Position numbers and translations under genes: made by a program
Assembly: GCF_023008405.1 (NCBI RefSeq)
Contig: NZ_CP095376.1
Location: 5,932,501-5,996,500, forward strand
Length of the DNA stretch: 64,000 nt
Reading direction: 5' to 3'
From: Amycolatopsis sp. FBCC-B4732
Lineage (GTDB): Bacteria; Actinomycetota; Actinomycetes; Mycobacteriales; Pseudonocardiaceae
The notes under the pieces: generated by a model
The model's database searches: none
What the model saw: only the letters and a program-made list of their open reading frames with translations
Told to the model about the DNA's origin: nothing
Part shown: positions 19,549 through 27,530 of the stretch, piece by piece
How positions within the stretch are numbered: position 1 is the first letter of the stretch
Layout of the letters: every line of letters starts with the position of its first letter

Positions 19549-20295
19549 ATGGAGTTCCGGCGAAGAGCGGCTGTTCTGGGGGCCGTGGCCGCGGTGCTGA
19601 CGGGGGTGCTGGCCGGCCCGGCCGCGGCGGCGGCGGCGGACATCGGGGAGCTGGAGGGCCTGGTCTGGTTCGACCGCAACGGCAACTTCCGCCACGACCC
19701 GGGCGACCCCGGCCGCGCGGGTGCCAAGGTGACGCTGCACCTGGTCGCGCCACCCACGGACTACGTCACGTTCACCGACGCCCAAGGCGGTTACGCGTTC
19801 ACCGGCCTGCCACTGGGCGACTACCGGATCCACGCGGTCGACGACGGCTACCGGTCGATCAGCTCGAACACCCACGACCGGACGCTGACGGCGCAGTACT
19901 GGTCCGGGTACGACGAATTCGCCCAGATCGGCGCCCGCATCCACGGCCGCGCCTGGGACGACACGAACGGCGACGGCATCCGCCAGAGCACGGAGCCCCT
20001 GCGCGAAACGCAGATCTCGCTGGTGGGGCCGAGCGCGTACGAGGGTTTGCTGAACCGCACGGTGACCACGGCCGGCGGCGAGGTCTACTACTTCGAAGAC
20101 GTCCCGCAAGGTACGTACAAGCTGCGGACGACGCCCCCACCGGGCCTGACGGCGACGAAGTTCCACGCGGCGACGGAGTGGTACCTCGACTCGGACTTCC
20201 ACGGTGGACTGGGAAGCACGCTGTCGACCGACCCGATGCCGGTGTGGCCGGACCAGTACAAGGCCAACAACGACGTGGGCTTCGTGCCCCGCTGA
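19549..20295 (+). CDS. Secreted SdrD-B-like repeat protein
   Basis: A 248-aa exported protein. The signal peptide is MEFRRRAAVLGAVAAVL... ending in an Ala-rich cleavage region near residue 27. Two beta-sandwich SdrD-B/Cna-B-like repeats follow: the first begins LEGLVWFDRNGNFRHDPGD (about residues 33-105), the second IHGRAWDDTNGDGIRQSTE (about 128-200). Both start with an Asp-rich, EF-hand-like calcium loop, and YAFTGLPLGDYRI / YYFEDVPQGTYKL are the matching end strands. No sorting signal or membrane anchor is seen, so it is probably released or loosely wall-bound. ATG 19549 has GGGGGA at good spacing. Confidence 0.82.
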   Translation: MEFRRRAAVLGAVAAVLTGVLAGPAAAAAADIGELEGLVWFDRNGNFRHDPGDPGRAGAKVTLHLVAPPTDYVTFTDAQGGYAFTGLPLGDYRIHAVDDGYRSISSNTHDRTLTAQYWSGYDEFAQIGARIHGRAWDDTNGDGIRQSTEPLRETQISLVGPSAYEGLLNRTVTTAGGEVYYFEDVPQGTYKLRTTPPPGLTATKFHAATEWYLDSDFHGGLGSTLSTDPMPVWPDQYKANNDVGFVPR

Positions 20296-20301
20296 GCCGG
20301 G

Positions 20302-20883
20302 CTACCGGGGAACGACGGTGGTGCCGGTGGCGCCCCCTTCGACGAGGCCGCGGTAGGCCTCGGCGACGGCCGCCACCGGCGTCCCGCCGGCGCCGTCTTC
20401 CCCCATCGCCTCAAGGGTTTCGCTGATCCAGCCCGGGCTCACGAGGTTGATCCGCAGGCCCCGCGGCAGTTCCGCGGCGGCCGACCGGACGAACCCTTCG
20501 AGCCCGGCGTTCACCAGCGCGCCGAGCCCGCTGCCGGGGATCGGCTCGGTGAACGTGCCGCCGGTGAGCGTGATCGAGCCGCCGTCGCTCAGGTGCCCCG
20601 CGGCGCGCCGGGCGAGGGCGACCTGGCCGAGCAGCTTGCCGCGCAGGTCGTCGAGCATCTGCTCGTCGGTCAGGTCGGCGAGTGCCCGCAGCGGCACGTT
20701 GGCGGCGCAGCACACAACGGCATCGGCACCGGCGGAAAGCACCGCGTCGAGAGAGGAGGGAGCACCCAGGTCGGCCCGGATCCCGGACGTGCGCGAGGAA
20801 CGGACGACGTCGTGGCGGGGCTCCAAGGCGGCGACGACCGCTCGCCCGACGAGCCCGGTCGCGCCCAGCACGATGATCTTCAC
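20302..20883 (-). CDS. Short SDR-family protein lacking the YxxxK pair
   Basis: A 193-aa Rossmann protein with VLGATGLVGRAV at the N-terminus and GSITLTGGTF with a possible catalytic Ser/Thr. Where classical SDRs have Tyr-x-x-x-Lys this one reads GALVNAGLEGFVRSAA, so the usual catalytic tetrad is incomplete. From memory this is seen in a group of roughly 200-aa SDRs and may mean a different reaction or an NAD(P)-sensing role. Start at GTG 20883 (VKIIVLGATG); the long upstream extension of the frame is antisense to the kinase gene and not real. Confidence 0.8.
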   Translation of the reverse strand: MKIIVLGATGLVGRAVVAALEPRHDVVRSSRTSGIRADLGAPSSLDAVLSAGADAVVCCAANVPLRALADLTDEQMLDDLRGKLLGQVALARRAAGHLSDGGSITLTGGTFTEPIPGSGLGALVNAGLEGFVRSAAAELPRGLRINLVSPGWISETLEAMGEDGAGGTPVAAVAEAYRGLVEGGATGTTVVPR

Positions 20884-20955
20884 CCCGCCGACGCTACCGT
20901 CACCTGATCGGGTCGCCGGCAGGACAGCGGGGCCGCGCGCTTCGATACTGGGGCC

Positions 20956-22149
20956 GTGGACGGGGACGCGGAGCTGGCGCGGGTCGCCGCCGTGCGCGCG
21001 CTCGACCTGCTCGACACCCCCAGCGAAGAACGCTTCGACCGGATCACCCGGCTCGCCCAGCACGCCTTCGGCGTGCCGATCGCCTTGGTGTCGCTGGTGG
21101 AGCTGGACCGGCAGTGGTTCAAGTCCTGCGCCGGGCTCGACGAGCGGGAAACCCGGCGCAGTGTTTCGTTCTGCGCGCGGGCCATCGAACGCGACGACCT
21201 GATGGAGATCCCGGACGCCCACCTGGATCCGCGCTTCGCGGACAACCCGATGGTGACGGGGCCGCCGTACATCCGTTTCTACGCCGGGCAGCCGTTGACC
21301 ACGCCGTCCGGGCACAAGGCCGGGACGCTGTGCTTGATCGACCGCGAACCGCGGCGCCTGACGGCGGCCGAGCGCGGCCGGCTGCGGGACCTCGCGCACT
21401 GGGTCGAGCTGGAGGTGGCGGTCGTCCAGGCGCGGCGGGACGCGAACCGCGCCCGCGAGGTGCGTGAGGAGCTCGTCTCGCTGGTGAGCCACGAGCTGCG
21501 GACGCCCCTGACGTCGATCCACGGTTCGCTGGAGCTGGTGGGTTCCGGCCGCTTCGGCGAGCTCGGCGAGCGCGCCGCCCGGCTGGTGGCGATCGCGGCG
21601 AAGAACACCGACCGGCTGATCCGGCTGTCCGACGACGTCCTCGACCTGACCCGCCTGCAGGGCGGCAGGCTGCGCCTCCGGCTGTCCGATGTGGACATGG
21701 CGGCGGTGCTGGAGAGCGCGGTGGACAGCGTCGAAGGCGCGGCCGAGCGGATGGGCGTCCGCATCGAGCGCGCGGGCAAAACCGGCCCGGTCCGCGGTGA
21801 CGCCGACCGCCTGGTCCAGGTGTTCACGAACCTCCTGGCCAACGCGGCGGCGGTGGCCCCGGAAGGCACGGCCATCACGGTCGGCGCCCGCGACGACCGG
21901 ACGTGGGCCGAGGTCTCGGTCCGCGACCACGGCCCCGGCGTACCCCCGGGTGAGGAGGAGCGCATCTTCGAGCCGTTCGCCCAAGCAGGCGCCCCCACCG
22001 GCGGTGCGGGCCTGGGCCTGGCGATCACGCGCGGAATCGTCCAGGCCCACGGCGGCACGGTCCGTGCGAGCGCGGCAGCGGGCGGCGGCAGCGCGTTCAC
22101 GGTCCGCCTGCCCTCGGCGGGCCCGGACACCGAACGCGCCTGGTGGTAG
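20956..22149 (+). CDS. Soluble GAF-domain sensor histidine kinase
   Basis: A 397-aa cytoplasmic kinase without membrane helices. Order: GAF domain (about residues 25-155, with FCARAI and GTLCLIDREPR), a short coil, HisKA with the phospho-acceptor His in LVSHELRTPLTSIHGSLELV (about residue 180), and HATPase with N box NLLANAA, DHGPGVP and GGAGLGLAI. GAF kinases of this sort sense small ligands or redox state. It faces, tail to tail, two response-regulator genes (10 bp between stops), the natural candidate partners. Start GTG 20956. Confidence 0.9.
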   Translation: MDGDAELARVAAVRALDLLDTPSEERFDRITRLAQHAFGVPIALVSLVELDRQWFKSCAGLDERETRRSVSFCARAIERDDLMEIPDAHLDPRFADNPMVTGPPYIRFYAGQPLTTPSGHKAGTLCLIDREPRRLTAAERGRLRDLAHWVELEVAVVQARRDANRAREVREELVSLVSHELRTPLTSIHGSLELVGSGRFGELGERAARLVAIAAKNTDRLIRLSDDVLDLTRLQGGRLRLRLSDVDMAAVLESAVDSVEGAAERMGVRIERAGKTGPVRGDADRLVQVFTNLLANAAAVAPEGTAITVGARDDRTWAEVSVRDHGPGVPPGEEERIFEPFAQAGAPTGGAGLGLAITRGIVQAHGGTVRASAAAGGGSAFTVRLPSAGPDTERAWW

Positions 22150-22159
22150 CTCGGCGGCT

Positions 22160-22522
22160 TCAGCCGTCCCAGCGCAGCAGGCCCGCCAGCCGCGTGCCGA
22201 TGCCCAGGGGGTCGAACGGCTTCGCCAGCACCGCGAGCGCGCCCAGCTCCGCCAGCCCCGTCGTGTCCGCGGCCGCCGTCAGGAACACCACCGGCAGCGC
22301 CGCGTGCGCCGCCCGCAGTTCGCGCAACGTGCGGCGGCCGTCGTAGCCCGGCATCTCCACGTCCAGCACGACCGCGTCCACCCCGCCGGAGCCGCACCGC
22401 AGCACCGCCTCCGCGCCGCCCGCCGCCGTCTCCACGCGCCAGTCCGCAAAAGCGCTCAGGGCCAGGCTCAGGACCTCCCGCACGTCCGGGTCGTCGTCGA
22501 CCACCAGGACCGTGCGCGTCAC
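22160..22522 (-). CDS. Stand-alone response-regulator receiver protein
   Basis: A 120-aa CheY-like receiver with no output domain. Acidic pair DDD near residues 10-12, phospho-acceptor Asp in AVVLDVEMPGYDG (about 55), Thr/Ser in VVFLTAA and Lys in VLAKPFD. GTG 22522 overlaps the stop of the OmpR-type regulator (GTGA), so the two are translated together. It could act as a phosphate sink or a protein-protein switch for the neighbouring kinase. Confidence 0.88.
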   Translation of the reverse strand: MTRTVLVVDDDPDVREVLSLALSAFADWRVETAAGGAEAVLRCGSGGVDAVVLDVEMPGYDGRRTLRELRAAHAALPVVFLTAAADTTGLAELGALAVLAKPFDPLGIGTRLAGLLRWDG

Positions 22523-23202
22523 CGGACGCCCCGGTCGATCCGGTAGCCGACCCCGCGCACGGTCGCGATCAGCCCCGGCGCGCCCGCCGCCGCCAGCTTG
22601 CGGCGCAGGTTGGACAGGTGGACGTCGACGGCGTGGTCGTCGGCCAGCCAGCTCTCGCCCCACGCCCGGCGGCGCAGCGCCTCGCGGCCGCACACCGCGC
22701 GGACGTTCTCGGTGAGCGCGTCCAGCAGCTCGAACTCGATCCGGGTCAGCTCGACGTGCACACCCGAGACCGTCACGTCGCGGGCTTCGACGTCGATGCG
22801 GACCGGCCCGACCACCCGGCCGGCAGCCGGGACGGCGAACGAACGCGGCCGCCGCAGCATCGCCTGGATCCGCGCCACCAGCTCGCGCGGCGAAAACGGC
22901 TTCGTCAGGTAGTCGTCGGCGCCGCTGGCCAGCCCGACCAGCTTGTCGACCTCGTCGGACTTCGCGGTGAGCATGACGACGTAGGCCTCGGAGAACCCGC
23001 GCAGCCGTCGGCACACTTCGAGGCCGTCCGGACCGGGGATGTTCAGGTCGAGCACGACCACGTCCGGGTCCCACGCCCGCAGCTCGGCCAGCGCGCGGTC
23101 GCCGTCGGCGGCGGTGCGCACGTCGAAACAGGCGTCGTCCAGCGCGAGCTCGACGACCTCCCGGATGCTGTCGGTGTCCTCCACCACCAGAACCTTGGCC
23201 AT
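22519..23202 (-). CDS. OmpR/PhoB-family response regulator
   Basis: A 227-aa regulator: receiver (residues 1-120, EDTDSIRE, phospho-acceptor in VVVLDLNIPGPDG, Lys in YLTKPFSPRE) and winged-helix trans_reg_C domain (residues 135-225, with LTRIEFELLDAL, DDHAVDVHLSNLRRKL and RGVGYRID). Start ATG 23202 (MAKVLVVEDT); the frame is open further upstream but has no family sequence. It lies 38 nt after the SipW-type peptidase gene on the same strand and is followed by a stand-alone receiver, so it may regulate the exported-protein operon in which it sits. Confidence 0.92.
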   Translation of the reverse strand: MAKVLVVEDTDSIREVVELALDDACFDVRTAADGDRALAELRAWDPDVVVLDLNIPGPDGLEVCRRLRGFSEAYVVMLTAKSDEVDKLVGLASGADDYLTKPFSPRELVARIQAMLRRPRSFAVPAAGRVVGPVRIDVEARDVTVSGVHVELTRIEFELLDALTENVRAVCGREALRRRAWGESWLADDHAVDVHLSNLRRKLAAAGAPGLIATVRGVGYRIDRGVR

Positions 23203-23240
23203 GGTCGCGATTGTGACGGCCCGGCGGCGGGCCGGCAGCT

Positions 23241-23762
23241 TCACCACAACGCCCGCTTCGCCGCGACCAGCAGGCAAAGCCCGGCGAACACGATCACCGC
23301 GACGCGCACCCCGCCGTACTGGCCGAGCAGCGCCACGCGCCCGATCCACGGCACGTGCCCGGCGACCACCGGCACCGTCGGCGACGTGATGCGCAGGCGC
23401 TGCGGGTCGGCGGCGGCGTTGTTGTCGCCCTTCGTCCGCACCCGCGGCTCGGCCTGCGACCGGTCGACCTCGACGACGCGGTGGGCGTACCGCTCCGCCG
23501 GCGCGTCCGGGCGGGGCAGCACGACGACGTCGCCGACATCCACCGATCGGGCGTCCACCTGACGGGTGATGAGCAGGTCTCCCGGCGCGAACCCGGGCTC
23601 CATGCTCGGCGACAGGACGGGCGCGAACCCGGCCCGGAGCACGAAGACCGCGACGGCACCGGCGACGGCGAGCACCGCGACCAGGCCGAGCAGCACGCCC
23701 GGCAGCCGGCGCGGCGGGCGGCTCGTGCGGTGCCGTCCGGGGGCGGGCGCGGTGGTGACCAT
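23241..23762 (-). CDS. Signal peptidase I, SipW (archaeal/ER) type
   Basis: A 173-aa membrane protease. One N-terminal helix (about residues 24-46), the catalytic serine in APVLSPSMEPGF (about residue 54), and RYAHRVVEV, where His replaces the usual Lys general base: this Ser-His arrangement defines the SipW/ER class. KGDNN is the conserved later box. A second helix near the C-terminus (VAVIVFAGLCLLVAA) probably re-anchors the protein. SipW-class enzymes process a small dedicated set of substrates encoded nearby; here two exported proteins lie immediately upstream, as in the Bacillus tapA-sipW-tasA operon. Confidence 0.9.
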   Translation of the reverse strand: MVTTAPAPGRHRTSRPPRRLPGVLLGLVAVLAVAGAVAVFVLRAGFAPVLSPSMEPGFAPGDLLITRQVDARSVDVGDVVVLPRPDAPAERYAHRVVEVDRSQAEPRVRTKGDNNAAADPQRLRITSPTVPVVAGHVPWIGRVALLGQYGGVRVAVIVFAGLCLLVAAKRALW

Positions 23763-23772
23763 CGGGTGGCTC

Positions 23773-24315
23773 CTACGAGTTCGTGGTGGTAGCGGCGCGG
23801 ATCTGGGTGCGGGACACGGAGACGCCGACCGTCGCCGTGGTCGCGACCCCGGTGCCGGTGAGCGCGATCCGCAGGCTCAGCTGGTCGCCGGCGGCGAGCG
23901 CGCGGACGACGGCCGCCGGGCCCGCGGCCGAGTCGGTCAGCGCGACGACCGTGCCCGGGCACGTGCCGCCCGACCAGCTGCCGCCGGCGCAGGCGTCGAG
24001 GCGGACGCCCGCCGGGAGGAACCCGCCGGTGACGGTGACCGCGTAGGTCTCCCCCGTGAGCGCGACCGTGCCGTTGTTGCGGACCGACGCGTAGCGCGGC
24101 GAGGTGTCGAACAGCCCCCACGAGACGGTGAGCGGCTTGCCGGTCTGGACCGCGCCCGAGCTGTCGGCCAGCACCGCCGACCACGTCACCGTCGTCGCGC
24201 GGACCGCGTCGGCGGCGGTGGCGAGACCGGCCGCGCCGGCGGTGGCGGGCACGGCGGCCAGCGCGGCGGCCGTCGCGGTGACGGCCGCCGCCCGGACGGA
24301 CCAGGACCGGCGCAC
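23773..24315 (-). CDS. Exported protein, partner of the SipW/TasA-like operon
   Basis: A 180-aa protein with a signal peptide (positively charged MRRSWSVR, then an Ala-rich hydrophobic stretch to about residue 29). The mature part is rich in Thr, Val, Gly and Ala and looks all-beta (TYAVTVTGGFLP, LSLRIALTGTGV), with two cysteines in RLDACAGGSWSGGTC. It ends in ATTTNS, the same six residues that end the TasA-like protein just upstream. GTG 24315 lies 3 nt after that gene's stop, and its stop is 10 nt from the peptidase gene. I do not recognise a named family; a fibre or adhesion component is the inference from context. Confidence 0.78.
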   Translation of the reverse strand: MRRSWSVRAAAVTATAAALAAVPATAGAAGLATAADAVRATTVTWSAVLADSSGAVQTGKPLTVSWGLFDTSPRYASVRNNGTVALTGETYAVTVTGGFLPAGVRLDACAGGSWSGGTCPGTVVALTDSAAGPAAVVRALAAGDQLSLRIALTGTGVATTATVGVSVSRTQIRAATTTNS

Positions 24316-24318
24316 GGC

Positions 24319-24975
24319 TCAGGAGTTCGTGGTGGTGGCCGAGCGCTGCGTCTCGGCGAAGGTGTAGGTCAGGTTCGCGGTCAGGCCCTGGATGGTCGAC
24401 GCCGGCAGCGCGCCGTTGACCGTCGTCTCGGCCTGGTCCGGCAGCTGCACGGAGACCTGCAGGTGCGAGACGGAGCCCGCGGGCACCGCGCCGGCGATCA
24501 GCGACTGGGCGCTGCTGAGGCCGCTCAGCGCGGTCGCCGGGAGCAGCGTCGTCGCGGTGCCGCCGCCGCACGCGCCGGTCGAGGTGTTCCAGGTGCCCGG
24601 GCACTGCTTGACGGTGACCCGCAGCGCCTTGGTCGTGGCGCCGTCGGTGACGAGGGCGCCCGAGCCGGTGGCGGCGACCTGCACGGTCAGCGCCTGGGCG
24701 TCGAGGCTGCCGCCGCTGGTGAGGTCGACGTAGCGGTTGACGGTGTCGCCGGGGGCGAGGTTGGCGACGGCCTGGTCGAACCCGGCGCCGTTGGCCGCGA
24801 GGGTGAGCTTGAGGGTGCCGCTGCTGATCGTCTCGGGCGTCACGTTCGCGGCGGTGGCCGAGAGCGTCGCCCAGACGCCGGCGCCCATCGCGACGAGCAC
24901 GGAGCCGCCGACGACGGCGAGGGCGACGGGGCGCCACGGGGAGCGGCGGCGGGCGGGGAGGGCGTGGTCGGCCAT
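24319..24975 (-). CDS. TasA/camelysin-like exported protein with SipW-dependent signal
   Basis: A 218-aa exported protein. Its N-terminus has the SipW-cognate layout: RRRSPWRPVALAVVGG, a hydrophobic core and the boundary GVWATLSATAANVTPETISS, followed by SGTLKLTL, as in the TasA/camelysin group. The mature part is Thr/Ala-rich and beta-predicted (GDTVNRYVDLT, SHLQVSVQLP), with two Cys (VKQCPG, TGACGG). TasA forms amyloid-like biofilm fibres in Bacillus; a surface-fibre role here is inference. First gene of a five-gene minus-strand run with SipW and two response regulators. Ends in ATTTNS. Confidence 0.82.
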   Translation of the reverse strand: MADHALPARRRSPWRPVALAVVGGSVLVAMGAGVWATLSATAANVTPETISSGTLKLTLAANGAGFDQAVANLAPGDTVNRYVDLTSGGSLDAQALTVQVAATGSGALVTDGATTKALRVTVKQCPGTWNTSTGACGGGTATTLLPATALSGLSSAQSLIAGAVPAGSVSHLQVSVQLPDQAETTVNGALPASTIQGLTANLTYTFAETQRSATTTNS

Positions 24976-24995
24976 GGCGGTCCTTAACCGGCGGG

Positions 24996-25012
24996 CACCA
25001 CCCGGTGTGGTG
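24996..25012. promoter_or_regulatory. Inverted repeat upstream of the TasA-like gene
   Basis: CACCAC-CCGGT-GTGGTG, perfect 6-bp arms, 21 nt upstream of the TasA-like start at 24975. It could be an operator or a leader hairpin. Confidence 0.4.
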
Positions 25013-25059
25013 CGCTGGAACCAGGTTCGGGCCCGGACCTCCGGCGTCCCTCCGCCGTT

Positions 25060-25078
25060 CCTCAAGATCGCCTCAAGA
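25060..25078. promoter_or_regulatory. Tandem CCTCAAGA boxes with 11-bp period
   Basis: CCTCAAGA at 25060-25067 and 25071-25078. Direct repeats with an 11-bp period are the usual layout of OmpR/PhoB-family binding sites, and an OmpR-type regulator is encoded in the operon that starts at 24975. Position fits a site upstream of the operon promoter; it also lies upstream of the MFS gene at 25155. Confidence 0.4.
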
Positions 25079-25154
25079 AAGTTTCCGCGCCCGTGTCCGG
25101 TCCGCGCGGGCGGCTCCGACCCCCTGGTGTCCGCACCACCGAGAAGGAGCCGAA

Positions 25155-26594
25155 ATGGAGAACGTCGCCGGACGTCGGGAGTGGCTGGGCCTGGCGGTGC
25201 TCGTGCTGCCCACGCTGCTCGTCGCGATGGACATGACCTCGCTGTTCCTCGCGTTGCCGCAGCTCAGCGCGGATCTCGGCGCGAGCGCCACGGAGCAGCT
25301 GTGGATCACCGACAGCTACGGGTTCGTCGTCGCCGGGTTCGTCATCACGATGGGCACCCTCGGCGACCGCATCGGGCGCCGCCGCCTGCTCCTGATCGGT
25401 GGCACGGCCTTCGGGATCCTCTCGATCGTCGCCGCGTTCTCGACGAGCCCGGAGATGCTCATCGTGGTCCGCGGCGCACTCGGCGTGGCGGGGGCGACGC
25501 TGATGCCGTCGACGCTGGCGCTGATCACGAACATGTTCCGCGACGGCCGCCGGCGCGGAAAGGCCATCTCGATCTGGGCGACGTGCCAGTTCGCGGGCGG
25601 CGCGGCCGGCCCGGTGTTCGCCGGCTTCCTGCTCCAGCACTTCACGTGGGGCTCGGTGTTCCTGGTCGCGGTCCCGGCGGTGGCGGTGCTGCTGGCGGCC
25701 GGCCCGTTCCTGCTCCCGGAGTTCCGCGCCCCGGCGTCCGGCCGCCTCGACTTCCCCGGCGTCGCGCTCTCGCTGGCCGCGGTCCTGCTGATCGTGTTCG
25801 GCCTCAAGCAGCTGACCACCGGCGACCTGCTGATCCCCCTCTGCGCCATCGCCCTCGGCGGTCTGCTCGGCGCGGTCTTCGCCCACCGCCAGCTGACGAC
25901 GGCGTCCCCGCTGCTGGACCTGCGCCTGTTCCGCAACCGCCCGTTCACGGCGGTCCTGGTGGCCCTGGTCTTCGCCGGTGTCGCGATGGCGGGCGTCGGC
26001 CTGCTGGTGACGCAGTACCTGCAGAGCGTCCTGGGCTACTCCCCGCTGCTGTCGGCGGTCATGTTCGCCCCGATGGGCCTCGGCGTGGCCTTGGGCACCA
26101 TGACGGCCCCGACGCTGACCCGCTGGCTCACCCCGGCGACGGCGATCGCCGGCGGCCTGGTCGTCTCGGCGGCGGGCAGCCTCCTGCTGGTCGTCGCCGA
26201 CGGCGCGGCCCTGGTGATGGCAGCGATCGCGATCCTGACGCTGGGCACGGGCCCGCTGTTCGCCCTGGGCATCGGCCTGGTGATGGGCGCGGTCCCGCCG
26301 GAGCGCGCGGGTTCGGCGGCCTCGATGGCGGACACGGGCAACTACCTGGGCGGCTCCCTGGGCCTGGCCCTGATCGGCCTGACCGCGACGACGATCTACC
26401 ACGGCGTCTTCCCGGCCGGTTCCACGCTCGCCGCGGACGTCACGCACCCGGAACTGGCGGCCCAGGCGAAGGCGGCGTTCACGACGGCGCTGAACGTGAC
26501 GGGCGTGCTCGCGGCGGTGCTGTTCGCGGGACTGGCGGTGCTGGTCCGGGCGATGCGCCCGGCGCCCGCTCCGGAACCCGCCATGGCGGGGTGA
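25155..26594 (+). CDS. MFS drug-efflux transporter, DHA2 (14-TM) family
   Basis: A 479-aa exporter. MDMTSLFLALPQLSADL in helix 1 replaces the usual D-x-T-I-V-N-V-A-L-P, GTLGDRIGRRRLLLIGG is motif A, RGALGVAGATLMPSTLALI is motif C-like, and PERAGSAASMADTGNYLGG is typical of the QacA/Stp branch. ATG 25155 follows AAGGAG at 5 nt. No regulator is adjacent, so the substrate and control are unknown. It is more like Stp/QacA than the pump at the left edge. Confidence 0.92.
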   Translation: MENVAGRREWLGLAVLVLPTLLVAMDMTSLFLALPQLSADLGASATEQLWITDSYGFVVAGFVITMGTLGDRIGRRRLLLIGGTAFGILSIVAAFSTSPEMLIVVRGALGVAGATLMPSTLALITNMFRDGRRRGKAISIWATCQFAGGAAGPVFAGFLLQHFTWGSVFLVAVPAVAVLLAAGPFLLPEFRAPASGRLDFPGVALSLAAVLLIVFGLKQLTTGDLLIPLCAIALGGLLGAVFAHRQLTTASPLLDLRLFRNRPFTAVLVALVFAGVAMAGVGLLVTQYLQSVLGYSPLLSAVMFAPMGLGVALGTMTAPTLTRWLTPATAIAGGLVVSAAGSLLLVVADGAALVMAAIAILTLGTGPLFALGIGLVMGAVPPERAGSAASMADTGNYLGGSLGLALIGLTATTIYHGVFPAGSTLAADVTHPELAAQAKAAFTTALNVTGVLAAVLFAGLAVLVRAMRPAPAPEPAMAG

Positions 26595-26597
26595 GCG

Positions 26598-27377
26598 TCA
26601 GCCGAGCAGGCCGAGCGCGCCGACGAACTGCAGCGCGCCGAGCAGGCCGGCGAGGACGCCGAAGAACTGGAGGAGGCCGAAGCTGCCGCCCACCCTGCGG
26701 GCGACGGCTTCGGTGCGCGGGTCCAGCAGCACGACGACCGGCTTCCCGAGCCGCGGCGACCGGAAGCTGTACCGGCCGGCCCAGGCCGAACGGGTCCGGC
26801 CGTAGACGGTGTAGCGCACCTTCGGCTCACTCGGCGCCCGGTTCAGCCACCGCCGCTCGTCGACGACGTGACCTTCGACCTCGCGCACGTGCCGCGCGAA
26901 CCGCAGGCGGCCCGCCGCAATCCCGACCGCGACCGCGCCGAACAGGGTGAACAACCAGGCCACGAACAGGTACGAAGCATTCTGACCACCGGTGACGTCC
27001 TCGTCGAGCCCGGTCCGGCCGACCGCGAGCCCGAACACGACGAGCAGGGCGCCCCGCACCAGGAAAGTGCCGGGCAAGGCGGTCCGGGGCGTCGGCAGCA
27101 ACCGCGCCCGCCCGCCACCGGCGGGCCGGCACCGCACGACGTCACCGGCCAGCACGGGCACGGTGGTGCGCAGCAGTTCGCGTTCCTCACCGGTCCGCTC
27201 GTCGACGACGGTCCCGGCCACCAGGGGAACGCGGGGAATCGACGGCAGCGGGCGAACGGCCTCCACCAGGAACGGCCTCAGCCCGCGGGCGAACCACCGG
27301 CGCAACCACAGCCAGACACCGCCGGCCACGGCTTCGAGCGCACCGAGGACCACGAAGATCCAGGCGGAAGCGGGCAC
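26598..27377 (-). CDS. DUF3592-like membrane protein
   Basis: A 259-aa protein with four hydrophobic segments: residues 5-25, about 110-125, 138-158 and 230-257. Between the pairs lie two soluble, beta-rich stretches (VPLVAGTVVDERTGEE and VRYTVYGRTRSAWAGRYSF ... GKPVVVLLDPRTEA), the DUF3592 pattern of repeated G-x-V plus VRY-TV elements. Function unknown; proteins of this family may be membrane-bound partners of secretion or polysaccharide systems. It stands alone between the MFS gene and tRNA-Val. Confidence 0.75.
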   Translation of the reverse strand: MPASAWIFVVLGALEAVAGGVWLWLRRWFARGLRPFLVEAVRPLPSIPRVPLVAGTVVDERTGEERELLRTTVPVLAGDVVRCRPAGGGRARLLPTPRTALPGTFLVRGALLVVFGLAVGRTGLDEDVTGGQNASYLFVAWLFTLFGAVAVGIAAGRLRFARHVREVEGHVVDERRWLNRAPSEPKVRYTVYGRTRSAWAGRYSFRSPRLGKPVVVLLDPRTEAVARRVGGSFGLLQFFGVLAGLLGALQFVGALGLLG

Positions 27378-27412
27378 GAGCTCAGCCTGTCCTCTCCCGG
27401 GTGGTCGTTCGG

Positions 27413-27484
27413 TGGGCGCAGCAGGGTTCGAACCTGCGACCGCTCGGGTGTAAACCGAGTGCTCTTCCGCTGAGCTATGCGCCC
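27413..27484 (-). tRNA. tRNA-Val (anticodon TAC)
   Basis: The reverse complement folds into a full 72-nt cloverleaf: acceptor GGGCGCA/TGCGCCC, D arm GCTC/GAGC, anticodon stem CTCGG/CCGAG around loop TTTACAC (anticodon TAC, reading GUA/GUG), and T arm GCAGG-TTCGAAC-CCTGC. Discriminator base is A. The 3' CCA is not encoded. Confidence 0.97.
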
Positions 27485-27530
27485 CGCCGGCGGCGATCCC
27501 CCCACCAGGGGGACCGCCGCCGGGAAGAAA

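Noticed and set aside
20302..22050. Long frame fusing the SDR to about 390 upstream residues
   Set aside because: The extra residues are antisense to the histidine kinase gene; SDR homology starts at GTG 20883.
20956..24975. Secondary-metabolite or antibiotic gene cluster
   Set aside because: MFS pumps and regulators are present in the wider region, but there is no polyketide synthase, NRPS, terpene, lanthipeptide or siderophore core enzyme in the window.
27413..27484. Integration site with a neighbouring genomic island at tRNA-Val
   Set aside because: No integrase, excisionase or direct repeat of the tRNA 3' end is seen on either side; the neighbours are conserved core genes.
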